A stretch of DNA of 8,138 bases from WHSP01 sp964424945 (GCA_964424945.1 CAYRLB010000108.1:1-8138); one strand, 5' to 3'. Shown: positions 1 to 6,662, counted from the stretch's first letter. Translations and numbers: made by a program. Notes: a model not told the origin generated them from the letters alone.

Positions 1-924
1 CGGCAGGTGAGCGCGGCCGTCTCGAACGCGGTCGGGCGGGGATCGGAGCTGCGGGTCGGTGACGAGCGGATCGGGTACGCGGTGAAGCTGGCCGGTCACA
101 GCGATATCGATGTGCTCGCCCTCAACAACGTCGCCATGCTCTCGCCTGCGGGGAGCAGTGTGCGACTCGGCGAGGTCGCGACGATCCGCGAGCGCGAGGT
201 GATCGGGCAGGTGCTGCGCGAGAATCAGCAGTACGAACGGACGGTTGCCTATGAGTTCATGGGCCCCGGACGGCTCGGAGAGGTGGTCCGCGACGCGGTC
301 ATCGAGAGCACCGAACTGCCACCCGGGTACCGCATCGAAGGGCAGCAGCAGTTCCAGCTATCCACCGATGATCGCCGTCAGATCTACGGGGTTCTCCTCC
401 TCGCGATGGTCCTCATCTTCATGCTGACCGCCGCCTTCTTCGAGTCCATCCGCCAGCCGATCTGCGTGCTGCTGACGGTACCGATGGCGCTGATCGGTGT
501 CTTCCTGACCTTCTTCTATGCGGACGCGAGCTTCACCCGGGAGGGGTACATCGGGGTCATCATGATGGCGGGAGTGGTGGTGACGAACGCGATCCTGCTC
601 TTCGACCACATCAATCGGCTGCGGGCGGAGGGCTTCGGGACGCTGGAGGAATCGATTCTTCAGGGGACGCTCGACCGCAGCCGCCCGATTCTGATGACGA
701 GCGCGACGACGGTGCTGGGGCTGCTGCCGCTCGTGCTCTTCACCCCGGACGCCGACGCGCGCATCTGGAACGCGATTGGTTATGCGATGATCGGTGGGCT
801 GTCGAGCTCGACGATTCTTGTGCTGACGGTGACCCCGGCGCTGTATCTCCTGTTCGAGCGGGGGCCGGAGCGGCGGCGGCTGGCGCGGGCAGAAACCCAT
901 CTAAAGGCCGTGCAGTCTTCCTGA
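1..924 (+). CDS. RND-family efflux permease, C-terminal part (5' truncated)
   Basis: This is the last 307 codons of an inner-membrane resistance-nodulation-division transporter, which exports substrates from the periplasm or membrane using the proton gradient with a periplasmic adaptor and outer-membrane channel. The frame is open to base 1, so the start lies upstream; the GTG at base 7 is internal. Numbering from that codon, residues 1-122 are periplasmic porter domain, including a VRLGEVATI stretch. Five hydrophobic segments follow (about 127-145, 152-172, 179-200, 227-246 and 256-283), matching TM8-TM12 of the AcrB fold. The TM10 motif VVVTNAILLFDH and the TM11 motif TSATTVLGLLPL are typical of the HAE1/AcrB-like branch. 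The position of the AcrB TM10 lysine (Lys940) is Thr193 here. Substrate cannot be inferred. The adaptor and outer-membrane genes are not in view and may lie upstream. The propeller gene begins 11 bases after the stop. Confidence 0.93.
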   Translation, partial: RQVSAAVSNAVGRGSELRVGDERIGYAVKLAGHSDIDVLALNNVAMLSPAGSSVRLGEVATIREREVIGQVLRENQQYERTVAYEFMGPGRLGEVVRDAVIESTELPPGYRIEGQQQFQLSTDDRRQIYGVLLLAMVLIFMLTAAFFESIRQPICVLLTVPMALIGVFLTFFYADASFTREGYIGVIMMAGVVVTNAILLFDHINRLRAEGFGTLEESILQGTLDRSRPILMTSATTVLGLLPLVLFTPDADARIWNAIGYAMIGGLSSSTILVLTVTPALYLLFERGPERRRLARAETHLKAVQSS

Positions 925-935
925 AACTCAGGCAA

Positions 936-2204
936 ATGACCATGCGAATCACTCCTTTGCGGTGGGTCATCACGTTGGGGTCAGCCATCGGACTGGCAAC
1001 GATCTACGGATGCGCGGGCGATAGTTCCTCCGCATACATTCCGGCAGTCATCCGCGACAGCGCCTCCATCACCATCGTCGAAAACTCGGCCCCCCTGTGG
1101 TCGGAAGGTGAAGGTTGGCGCCTGTCCGATCAGCCCGTCACGGCTATCGGTATTGTGGAGGGGCCCCAGGAATATCAGTTCCACGACGTTATGGGCGTTA
1201 TCGTCCAGAGCGACGGAACGATCGTCGTAGGGGACATGGGCAGTTCGCAGCTCCGCTTCTTCGACGCGGGGGGCCGGCACCTGCGAACGACCAGTGGGCA
1301 GGGAAATGGTCCGGGAGAGATCGGCCAACTGATACGTCTTAGTGCATTCAGAGGTGACAGCCTTCTAGTCACGGACGGTCGGGCGATGCTCCATCTCTTC
1401 GACAGCTCAGGCGCGTACGTCACCAGCTTCAACCCCACCCCGGGCAGGCTATTCCCTGCGACCCCCGCCGGTTACACACGTGACGGGGGAATATTCTTCT
1501 TCCTCTCAGGTGATTCCCCGCAACAGATCAGCGAACCGATCCGGTTCGAGTACGCTCCTGCATTGATGCGCCGGCCCGAAGGGACGATGGATACGATCAC
1601 CACCGTGCTGAGTGCGACCTTCTATCCGGGGTGGCGAGGCACTCCGACACTCCCTCTATTCGAAGGTGGCTCCGTACAGGTAGTCGCCCTGTCGGACGGC
1701 ATTGTAGCTGGTACTTCGAACGGTTTCGAACTTCAGCGCTTTGATCTGGAAGGCCGAGTTGCGAGAATAATTCGTCGCGCCTGGGATCCGCAGCCGGTTC
1801 CTGGGGGGCTAAGGGAGCGGTATGCGGAGATGTACGTTTCGGGAGCCGGTGAGAATGGGAATCCGGTTCCTGAACAACTTCGTCAGCAGCGTCGCGAAAT
1901 CCAGGAGGCGACACCTGTCGCGTCCTTCCTTCCAGCGTTCACGCGGCTCCGGTCCGATCCAGATGATAACCTGTGGGTCCGTGAGACCGACGCGGAGCAC
2001 CTGGCCTACCCCTCACAGGGCTGGAATACCTTCGACACTGTTGCGAGTACCTGGAACATCTTCGACCCGGAAGGGATCTGGTTGGGGACAGTTGAGACGC
2101 CCGAAAACTTCGTGATCATGGAGATCGGAAGAGACTACATCGCCGGGCTGACGCGTGACGACCTGGGCGTGGAGATGGTTCAGGTTTACGCACTGAACAA
2201 GTAG
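936..2204 (+). CDS. 6-bladed beta-propeller protein, probable lipoprotein
   Basis: The product is 422 aa with an N-terminal hydrophobic leader (about residues 10-25) ending in IYGC, so Cys26 could be a lipidation site. Tyr at -2 makes the lipobox imperfect. The body has propeller-like blade repeats: SDGTIVVGDMGSSQLRFFD at about 92-110, then GRHLRTTSGQGNGPGEI at 113-129, and later FDSSGAYV, FDLEGRV and FDPEGIWLG strands at spaced intervals. The G-x-GNGPGE signature is characteristic of 6-bladed beta-propeller proteins, many from Gemmatimonadota and Bacteroidota, whose functions are mostly unknown. An ATG at 942 is an alternative start: an AGG at 930-932 sits 9 nt before it but only 3 nt before 936. 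The gene follows the RND permease after 11 bases with no room for an ordinary promoter, so read-through is likely. Envelope location is inferred from the leader. No enzymatic residues are recognised. Confidence 0.85.
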   Translation: MTMRITPLRWVITLGSAIGLATIYGCAGDSSSAYIPAVIRDSASITIVENSAPLWSEGEGWRLSDQPVTAIGIVEGPQEYQFHDVMGVIVQSDGTIVVGDMGSSQLRFFDAGGRHLRTTSGQGNGPGEIGQLIRLSAFRGDSLLVTDGRAMLHLFDSSGAYVTSFNPTPGRLFPATPAGYTRDGGIFFFLSGDSPQQISEPIRFEYAPALMRRPEGTMDTITTVLSATFYPGWRGTPTLPLFEGGSVQVVALSDGIVAGTSNGFELQRFDLEGRVARIIRRAWDPQPVPGGLRERYAEMYVSGAGENGNPVPEQLRQQRREIQEATPVASFLPAFTRLRSDPDDNLWVRETDAEHLAYPSQGWNTFDTVASTWNIFDPEGIWLGTVETPENFVIMEIGRDYIAGLTRDDLGVEMVQVYALNK

Positions 2205-2709
2205 CTCTTTCATGCGGGGCGTCTCCGTCTCGGCGTCTCGGGGATGCGCGTTGAAGACTGTTTGGTGAGGCTCCGCTTTGAATGAGGCGGTTTGAGGTGA
2301 CCCAAGTGGCCTGACCCCGTAGGAATGGTCCACCTATTATGGGGCGTACGAACCAACTGGTCTTGACCCCGAATCTCGTCAACCCGTATGCGGAACTTCG
2401 TCGGGACTCCCCTACTATGGCTGCTACCGGTCACTTTCGGGTGCCGTGCTCCCGTTGAAGTGCTTGGCAGCTTTGCCGGACCTGGCCTCCTCACCGCCGC
2501 AGTCGTCGACAACCGTCTAATTCCGCGGATCAGATTGCTGGAGGTTCAATTCCAGCGGTAGTCCTTCAGGTGACTCATGATCGACGACGACCCTTGGAGC
2601 ACGTGTCAGGATTGACCGGGGAAGGGATCTGATCCGACGCGGGCTCGTGCGAAAGACGATGACCCGCGTCGGCAATTGGATGGGCAGGGTGGAAAACGCG
2701 CGCCCTCTG
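2205..2709. other. Gene-free convergent intergenic region
   Basis: These 505 bases lie between the 3' ends of the propeller gene (plus) and the S74 protein gene (minus). Short open frames on both strands look like no known protein and lack credible start sites. Just after the propeller stop there is a GTCTC-rich run (about 2219-2240). At 2297-2330 a GTGGCC...GGTCCAC stretch carries a TGACCCCG that recurs at 2364-2371. I suspect, without proof, a remnant of an insertion-sequence end. A small hairpin (6-bp stem, 8-nt loop) lies at 2537-2556 and a strong one at 2634-2672. The region may be a decayed insertion or simple terminator-containing spacer. Confidence 0.6.
2634..2672. terminator. Strong inverted repeat, possible terminator of the S74 protein gene
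   Basis: CCGACGCGGG (2634-2643) is perfectly complementary to CCCGCGTCGG (2663-2672). Inside it, TCGT (2645-2648) pairs with ACGA (2656-2659) around the 7-nt loop GCGAAAG. The resulting stem is about 14 bp with one small internal bulge. It lies 38-76 bases past the stop codon of the minus-strand S74 gene and about 430 bases past the plus-strand propeller gene, so it could act as a terminator, mainly for the minus strand. Neither side carries a clear T-run, so it would be a non-canonical terminator, an mRNA 3'-end stabiliser, or a Rho-assisted site. The hairpin itself is directly visible; its function is inferred. Confidence 0.45.
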
Positions 2710-3975
2710 TCAGTCGTCTGTTATTGTGACTGCTGCGCTCACCACGGCCTGACCTCGTCGGACCCGCTCCGCTGATGCCACCGCATCGGCATCAAGAGCC
2801 TCTCCGCCGGCGAGCGCCCGCTCGATCCGATCCAGACGCGCCCGCAGCGCCGCGTTCTCTTCGCGAAGCTCCTCCACCTCATTACGCAGAGCATCGGTGC
2901 GATCGGCTAGCGCCTGCGCCGCCGCCATATTCACGCCCGCGATATCCACCGAGTTGATGAGCAGATCGCTCTCGCCCACCCCGAACGCCGCATAGAAGTC
3001 CTGCGCCATCGGCCCGAGGTGGCGAATGGATTCATCCTGCGTCAGATAGTTCCAGGTGCTGACCGGCACCTCGCGGAGTCGCTCGAGGATGTTTTCACCG
3101 TCAACCTCGAGGAAGTTTGCCTTCCGGTTACGATCCGAGATGCTGCTCCAGGAGCCGCCCCCCGCGGCGACTTCAACGCCGGACGACAGATTCTGCGAGG
3201 TGAAGAAGCGGATACCCCCGCACCCTCGGGCCACGAACTGGTTGTTGGCGGTCGGAAAGATCGAGTCGGATGAGAACCCTGCGCAGCCGTCGCCCAGCAC
3301 AATGGAGCCCTGCCGGTTCGCCGTCCGCGCGTTCTTTCCGATGGCGACCGAGAACTGGCCGCTGGCGCTGTTCTGAAGGCCGATCGCAACGGCGAAGTTT
3401 CCATTTGCGATGCTTGGTCCGATCGTGACGGAAGCGAGCCCCCCGGCTATGGAGCTTGGTCCCAGGGCGAGTGCGTCGTCGTTGGTCGCCTGCGCACCGG
3501 AACCGAGCGCTATAGCGCCGACTCCCCTTGCGCTACCATTGAACGATAGAGCGCGATCGGCACTAGCTGTACCGTTGTTCCCCAGGGCCACTGATTCGGC
3601 CCCCGATGCTGTAGAGGCGAGCCCCGCAGCGAAGGAGTGCGCCCCGCTCGCTCGGGTGTTTTCGCCGAAGGCAACGGATCCGGCACCGACGGTACCCAGG
3701 TCCCAGTAGGTACTGCCGAAGGAGTTTACTCTGCCCGCACGGAACGCGTACAGGGAGGGAAACCACATCATTCGGGTGCCGGCGCCGGCCACGGGGATCG
3801 TGCCGACGTCCGCGGCGCCTTGAACGACAAATCCGCCGTCGTTGTTTAGTCGCAGGAGGTTCGTCCCCCCGCGGGAAACCGTGAACACCGAATCCGGCGA
3901 CTGGGCGGCAGCCGTCCCGGCGGTTCCGGCGAGGAGCATTCCCGCCAGAGCGGCATAGGTGCGAATCTTCACCAT
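2710..3975 (-). CDS. Secreted YadA-head-like protein with C-terminal peptidase S74 (intramolecular chaperone) domain
   Basis: The product is 421 aa from ATG 3975. I chose this start because it opens a clean signal peptide (MVKIRTYAALAGMLLAG..., likely cut near TAAAQ, residues 21-25). The frame stays open to 4089, but the extra 38 residues would bury the signal. No Shine-Dalgarno sequence is visible before 3975. Residues 98-230 hold roughly eight or nine imperfect repeats of the type S-x-A-x-G-x-x-x-x-A-S-G, as in trimeric adhesin heads. A NQFVARGCGGIRFFTS segment (245-260) follows. The S74 domain starts at SDRNRK: Ser280-Asp281 is the expected self-cleavage bond and Lys285 is the +5 lysine of the Ser/Lys dyad. 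GPMAQDF (321-327) and the INSVDIAGVNMAAAQAL region complete the domain. Heptads at 356-388 form a coiled coil. In this family the domain trimerises the stalk and then is released. No YadA beta-barrel or sorting motif is present, so anchoring is unclear. It could be an adhesin-like surface fibre or a domesticated phage fibre. Confidence 0.87.
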   Translation of the reverse strand: MVKIRTYAALAGMLLAGTAGTAAAQSPDSVFTVSRGGTNLLRLNNDGGFVVQGAADVGTIPVAGAGTRMMWFPSLYAFRAGRVNSFGSTYWDLGTVGAGSVAFGENTRASGAHSFAAGLASTASGAESVALGNNGTASADRALSFNGSARGVGAIALGSGAQATNDDALALGPSSIAGGLASVTIGPSIANGNFAVAIGLQNSASGQFSVAIGKNARTANRQGSIVLGDGCAGFSSDSIFPTANNQFVARGCGGIRFFTSQNLSSGVEVAAGGGSWSSISDRNRKANFLEVDGENILERLREVPVSTWNYLTQDESIRHLGPMAQDFYAAFGVGESDLLINSVDIAGVNMAAAQALADRTDALRNEVEELREENAALRARLDRIERALAGGEALDADAVASAERVRRGQAVVSAAVTITDD

Positions 3976-4484
3976 GTAAGCGTTTGTTTGAGGATTGATG
4001 AGAATGACCGGAGCAGACTGTCCGGCTGACCTTCGACGCTTTGAGCTGCCTACCCGACTTTGAAGGTTTGAGACGAGTTTGACGCTCAACCCCTTCCGGA
4101 ATCGGTGACGCCTCGCGGCGGGAATGTATCACGCATTCCGCTTGAAGACAGGAACAATAGACATTCGGAACTATACGGTCAGGGAAAACGGTCTTGTGGG
4201 GAACTTCCGATCCCGGACCGGCGTCGCCACGAACGTTTCCCTATGCATCATCCAATCTCTCGCCGGAACCTTTCGGGTCAACTCATTAGAGCGATTTCCA
4301 TTCCCGAAGTCGTTGGGTGACGCTGACACGAACCGCGGGCGCTCGCCCTGCTTCGCGCTGATGGCCCACCGCTGCGGAATCGGCGAACGCCCGATGGCTT
4401 CAGAAGCCCGCGGTCTGCGAGTTGCCACGAAGATTGGCCTTTACGCCATCATCCCCGCCCGTCGAGGCCAGCACTGCTGCCACT
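3976..4484. other. Divergent intergenic region, nothing recognised
   Basis: These 509 bases separate the start of the S74 protein (minus) from the start of the hydrolase (plus) and should hold both promoters. I found no convincing -35/-10 pair on either strand and no good ribosome site directly before ATG 4485. A GAGG at 4464-4467 is 17 nt away. Open frames cross the region on both strands, including a plus-strand 141-codon frame at 4124-4549. They resemble no family I know, and that frame overlaps the hydrolase start out of frame, so I do not call them genes. There is a small palindrome, GGGCGCTCGCCC, near 4338-4349. Confidence 0.55.
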
Positions 4485-5231
4485 ATGAACACACTTGCAC
4501 CTCTAGTCTTCCTGCACGCCTTCCCGCTGAATGCGACGATGTGGGATGATACTGTCCGGCGATTCCCGGACCGCACGGTTCTTCGGCCGGATCTCCCGGG
4601 CTTCGGGAGCGCGCCGCCCGGGCCGTCGACACTCGATGCGTTCGCGGAGGAGGTCATCGCCGAAATGGACCGGGAGGGGATCGTAGATGCCGTGCTGGTC
4701 GGCCTCTCGATGGGGGGATATGTGAGCTTTCGGATCCTGGAGCGCTGGCCGGATCGCGTTCGAGCGCTCGTCCTCGCCGATACCAAAGCGGGGGCGGATT
4801 CAGCGGAAGCGGCGCAGAAGCGGACGGATCAGGCGGCGCGCGCCCGGAAGGAAGGAACCGGGTGGCTCGCCGATGCGATGGTTCCGGCGCTCCTCGGCGA
4901 CACCACGCTCGCCGAGAAGCCGGATGTGGTTGCGCGCGTTCGGGCCATCATCGAGCGCGCCGATGCCGAGGGGGTGGCGAGCGCGCTCGAAGCGATGCGC
5001 GCCCGGCCCGACTCGACCGCTCTCCTTGCAGGGATCTCGGTCCCCGTCCTGGCGATCGTCGGAGCAGAGGACAGCGTGACCCCGGAGGCGGATGCGCGCG
5101 AAATCGCAGAAGGTGTCCCGGACGGCCAACTGGTGGTGATCCCGGGGGCAGGGCATCTGTCGAACCTGGAGGCACCCGACCACTTCGGCGACGCGGTGAA
5201 GGCGTTCCTGGCGGGGATCGATTCGGCTTGA
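4485..5231 (+). CDS. Alpha/beta-fold hydrolase
   Basis: The product is 248 aa from ATG 4485, a normal size for a single-domain alpha/beta hydrolase. The frame extends upstream to a TTG at 4422, but homology-like sequence begins only at LAPLVFLHAFPLN. The N-terminal LHAFPLNATMWD (10-21) is the oxyanion-loop motif, in the HG-type position. DLPGFGSAP (36-44) is the usual beta4 loop. GLSMGG places the nucleophile at Ser75, GAEDSVTP gives the acid at Asp196, and GAGHLSNLE gives His224, so the triad is intact. A helical cap spans about 105-180. Relatives include 3-oxoadipate enol-lactonase-like and BioH-like esterases, but the substrate cannot be read from sequence. No signal peptide is visible, so it should be cytoplasmic. 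No pathway neighbours are adjacent. The gene converges on the SDR gene, with the repeat cluster in between. Confidence 0.92.
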   Translation: MNTLAPLVFLHAFPLNATMWDDTVRRFPDRTVLRPDLPGFGSAPPGPSTLDAFAEEVIAEMDREGIVDAVLVGLSMGGYVSFRILERWPDRVRALVLADTKAGADSAEAAQKRTDQAARARKEGTGWLADAMVPALLGDTTLAEKPDVVARVRAIIERADAEGVASALEAMRARPDSTALLAGISVPVLAIVGAEDSVTPEADAREIAEGVPDGQLVVIPGAGHLSNLEAPDHFGDAVKAFLAGIDSA

Positions 5232-5248
5232 TCGGTGGGGGGGGAACA

Positions 5249-5403
5249 GCGGCTCACGCGGAGCCGCGGAGATCGCGGAGTGCTTGATTTCTCCTTCCTT
5301 TATTCATCCCCCCTCGCACCCCCAGTCCACGCTGACAAACTCTCCGCGCTCTCCGCGCCTCCGCGTGAGATCGGCAATACTGAGGAGTGAGGGAAAACAA
5401 CGG
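5249..5403. repeat. 155-bp direct repeat, copy 1, with inverted CGCGGAG-rich arms
   Basis: This is the first of two copies at a constant 209-base offset, with no indels and seven mismatches by my count (148 of 155). The stretch 5306-5392 is identical to copy 2. Its own ends form a long imperfect inverted repeat: the left arm 5253-5280 starts CTCACGCGGAG and the right arm 5342-5369 ends CTCCGCGTGAG. They match at 26 of 28 positions, enclosing about 61 bases. The arms are built of 8-9 base units of CGCGGAG type. The central part is pyrimidine-rich on the plus strand. Copy 1 begins 18 bases after the hydrolase stop, following a run of eight G, so as RNA the hairpin could protect or terminate that transcript. 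It encodes no credible protein; the Arg-rich frames across it are translations of the repeat. Confidence 0.9.
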
Positions 5404-5457
5404 ACCGATCGATCACTGCGGCAGCGGGGGGAACTTACGGAGATGGTAACGGAAACT

Positions 5458-5612
5458 GCGGCTCACGCGGAGCCGCGGAGAACGCGGAGTGCGTGTTTCC
5501 TCTTTCCTTTATTAATCCCCCCTCGCACCCCCAGTCCACGCTGACAAACTCTCCGCGCTCTCCGCGCCTCCGCGTGAGATCGGCAATACTGAGGAGTGAG
5601 GAAAAACAACGG
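5458..5612. repeat. 155-bp direct repeat, copy 2
   Basis: The second full copy is in the same orientation as copy 1. Its arms are 5462-5489 and 5551-5578, again matching at 26 of 28 positions; the position that differs between copies in the left arm (T at 5273, A at 5482) is unpaired in both. Five of the seven differences from copy 1 cluster just inside the left arm (5284-5305 versus 5493-5514). The 54 bases between the copies (5404-5457) show no feature. The near-identity argues for a recent duplication or gene conversion, or for two insertions of an active repeat family. Confidence 0.9.
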
Positions 5613-5657
5613 CCACCCCGTCCACCCCTGACAGACTCTCCGCGCCTCCGCGTGAGA
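5613..5657. repeat. Partial third repeat copy (right arm only)
   Basis: Directly after copy 2, the sequence again reads like the right half of the element: a TCCAC..CTGACA lead followed by CTCTCCGCGCCTCCGCGTGAG at 5636-5656. Compared with the full copies it lacks one 8-9 base arm unit, and there is no left arm or centre. It lies 40 bases beyond the stop codon of the minus-strand SDR gene. It is a truncated or slipped copy. The spacer continues with a run of eight C (about 5677-5684). Confidence 0.75.
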
Positions 5658-5696
5658 CCAGCGACCCAGCAAACATCCCCCCCCGCGCCTCGTCCC

Positions 5697-6620
5697 TCAC
5701 TCACTCGCCGTAAGCCTCTCGCTCAACTCCCTCAACGCCGCCTGCGCATCGAAATCGTACGCCTGGTCGTTCGCGCGCGTCGGGCGCATCGTGTCGTAGT
5801 ACTGGCCGGTCTCGATATCCGTCCCTGTCACCAGATTCATCACCGCATCCGCGCCCTCATCGACCGTCGACTGCGCCGAAAGCCCCGCTTCCGATACCAT
5901 GTTCGTGTCCATCAGCGTCGACGGGTGAACCGCGACCACGGTGACATCCCGATCTCGCAGTTCTTCCGCCAGATCCATCGTGAAGATGATCTGCGCAAGC
6001 TTGCTCTGCCCGTACCCCCGCCCACCGTTGTAGCCCCGCTCCAGCATGGGGTTGGAGAAGTCGATCGGATTCTGCGCGACCGAAGCGATATTGATGATCC
6101 GCGAAGGGGCCGCGGCCTCGATGAGGGGCAGCAGAGACCGCGTGAGCAGGTAACCCGCCAGGTAGTTGACGGCGAAGTGCATCTCGTGGCCTGCCGCATT
6201 CACCTGGCGCTCCCCCGTCCGAAGCCAGATCCCCGCGTTGTTGACCAGCACATCGATACGGTCGTAATCCCGGTCGATCGCCTCCGCCAACGCGCGAACC
6301 TGCGCCAGATCCGCGAAATCCGCGGCGTAGAAGCTGGCGCTGCCTCCCGCGGCTTCGATCGCCCGCACGACCTCGGCGCCACGCTCCTGGTTGCGCCCAT
6401 GGACGATGACGTGCGCGCCGGTAGCAGCGACCCGAGTCGCCACCTCCCGCCCCAGGCCATCGGTCGAACCGGTAATGACAACGACCTTCTGCTGTTGCTT
6501 CATGATCTGAGCTTCTCCCATGGTCGGGGATGAATCGTCGCTGGTAGCGGCCCAGGCGGCTACCCCTCCCAGGCTGGCCCCGATGAGGATGATCCCCGCC
6601 AGCATCCTGCGTCCATTCAT
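5697..6620 (-). CDS. Short-chain dehydrogenase/reductase with hydrophobic N-terminal leader
   Basis: The product is 307 aa from ATG 6620, chosen for a GGAG 8 nt upstream and a leader-like N-terminus (MNGRRMLAGIILIGASLGG...). Residues 6-25 could be a membrane anchor or signal peptide. The Rossmann domain starts at about 44: VVVITGSTDGLG (46-57) binds the dinucleotide, NNAG is 127-130, and the catalytic set is Asn152, Ser180, Tyr203 and Lys207 (YGQSK). The VNYLAGYLLTRSLLPLI helix and the overall pattern resemble retinol-dehydrogenase/WWOX-type classical SDRs, oxidoreductases using NAD(P)H. The substrate is unknown. HGRNQER (74-80), after the second strand, has an Arg in a position often linked to NADP(H) preference. 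A second start at ATG 6503 (Met40) has its own GGGAGAAG 8 nt upstream and would give a 268-aa leaderless enzyme, so two products are conceivable. The frame also runs upstream to 7031, but that part overlaps the divergent ABC-F gene and is not protein-like. The gene ends facing the repeat cluster. Confidence 0.9.
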   Translation of the reverse strand: MNGRRMLAGIILIGASLGGVAAWAATSDDSSPTMGEAQIMKQQQKVVVITGSTDGLGREVATRVAATGAHVIVHGRNQERGAEVVRAIEAAGGSASFYAADFADLAQVRALAEAIDRDYDRIDVLVNNAGIWLRTGERQVNAAGHEMHFAVNYLAGYLLTRSLLPLIEAAAPSRIINIASVAQNPIDFSNPMLERGYNGGRGYGQSKLAQIIFTMDLAEELRDRDVTVVAVHPSTLMDTNMVSEAGLSAQSTVDEGADAVMNLVTGTDIETGQYYDTMRPTRANDQAYDFDAQAALRELSERLTASE

Positions 6621-6628
6621 CTTTCCGA

Positions 6629-6632
6629 CTCC
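6629..6632 (-). promoter_or_regulatory. Ribosome binding site for the SDR long form
   Basis: GGAG on the minus strand sits 8 nt before ATG 6620. It supports the start that includes the hydrophobic leader. It competes with the GGGAGAAG at 6512-6519, which sits 8 nt before the internal ATG 6503. Confidence 0.6.
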
Positions 6633-6662
6633 GGTCAAGAGGGGTGATTCGATTCCTGAACA

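Noticed and set aside
358..900. A 180-codon minus-strand open frame
   Set aside because: It is antisense to the RND permease; its translation is rich in Arg, His and Gln, typical of a shadow frame in GC-rich DNA.
2537..2556. tRNA T-arm-like GGTTCAATTCC, which could mark a tRNA or att site
   Set aside because: The flanking bases do not form the five-pair T-stem and no acceptor or anticodon arm is found nearby. It is only a 6-bp hairpin.
3563..4132. A 189-codon minus-strand open frame
   Set aside because: It overlaps the S74 protein in another frame and shows no domain or signal.
4124..4549. A 141-codon plus-strand open frame before the hydrolase
   Set aside because: It runs past the hydrolase start in a different frame and resembles no known family; kept only as a note on the spacer.
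5249..5657. CRISPR-like repeat array
   Set aside because: There are only two full copies of 155 bp with one 54-base gap, internal inverted arms, and no cas genes. This is not a CRISPR pattern.
5493..6533. A 346-codon plus-strand open frame
   Set aside because: It starts inside the repeat and runs antisense to the SDR gene, whose motifs are clear. The translation is Arg/Pro/His-rich shadow sequence.
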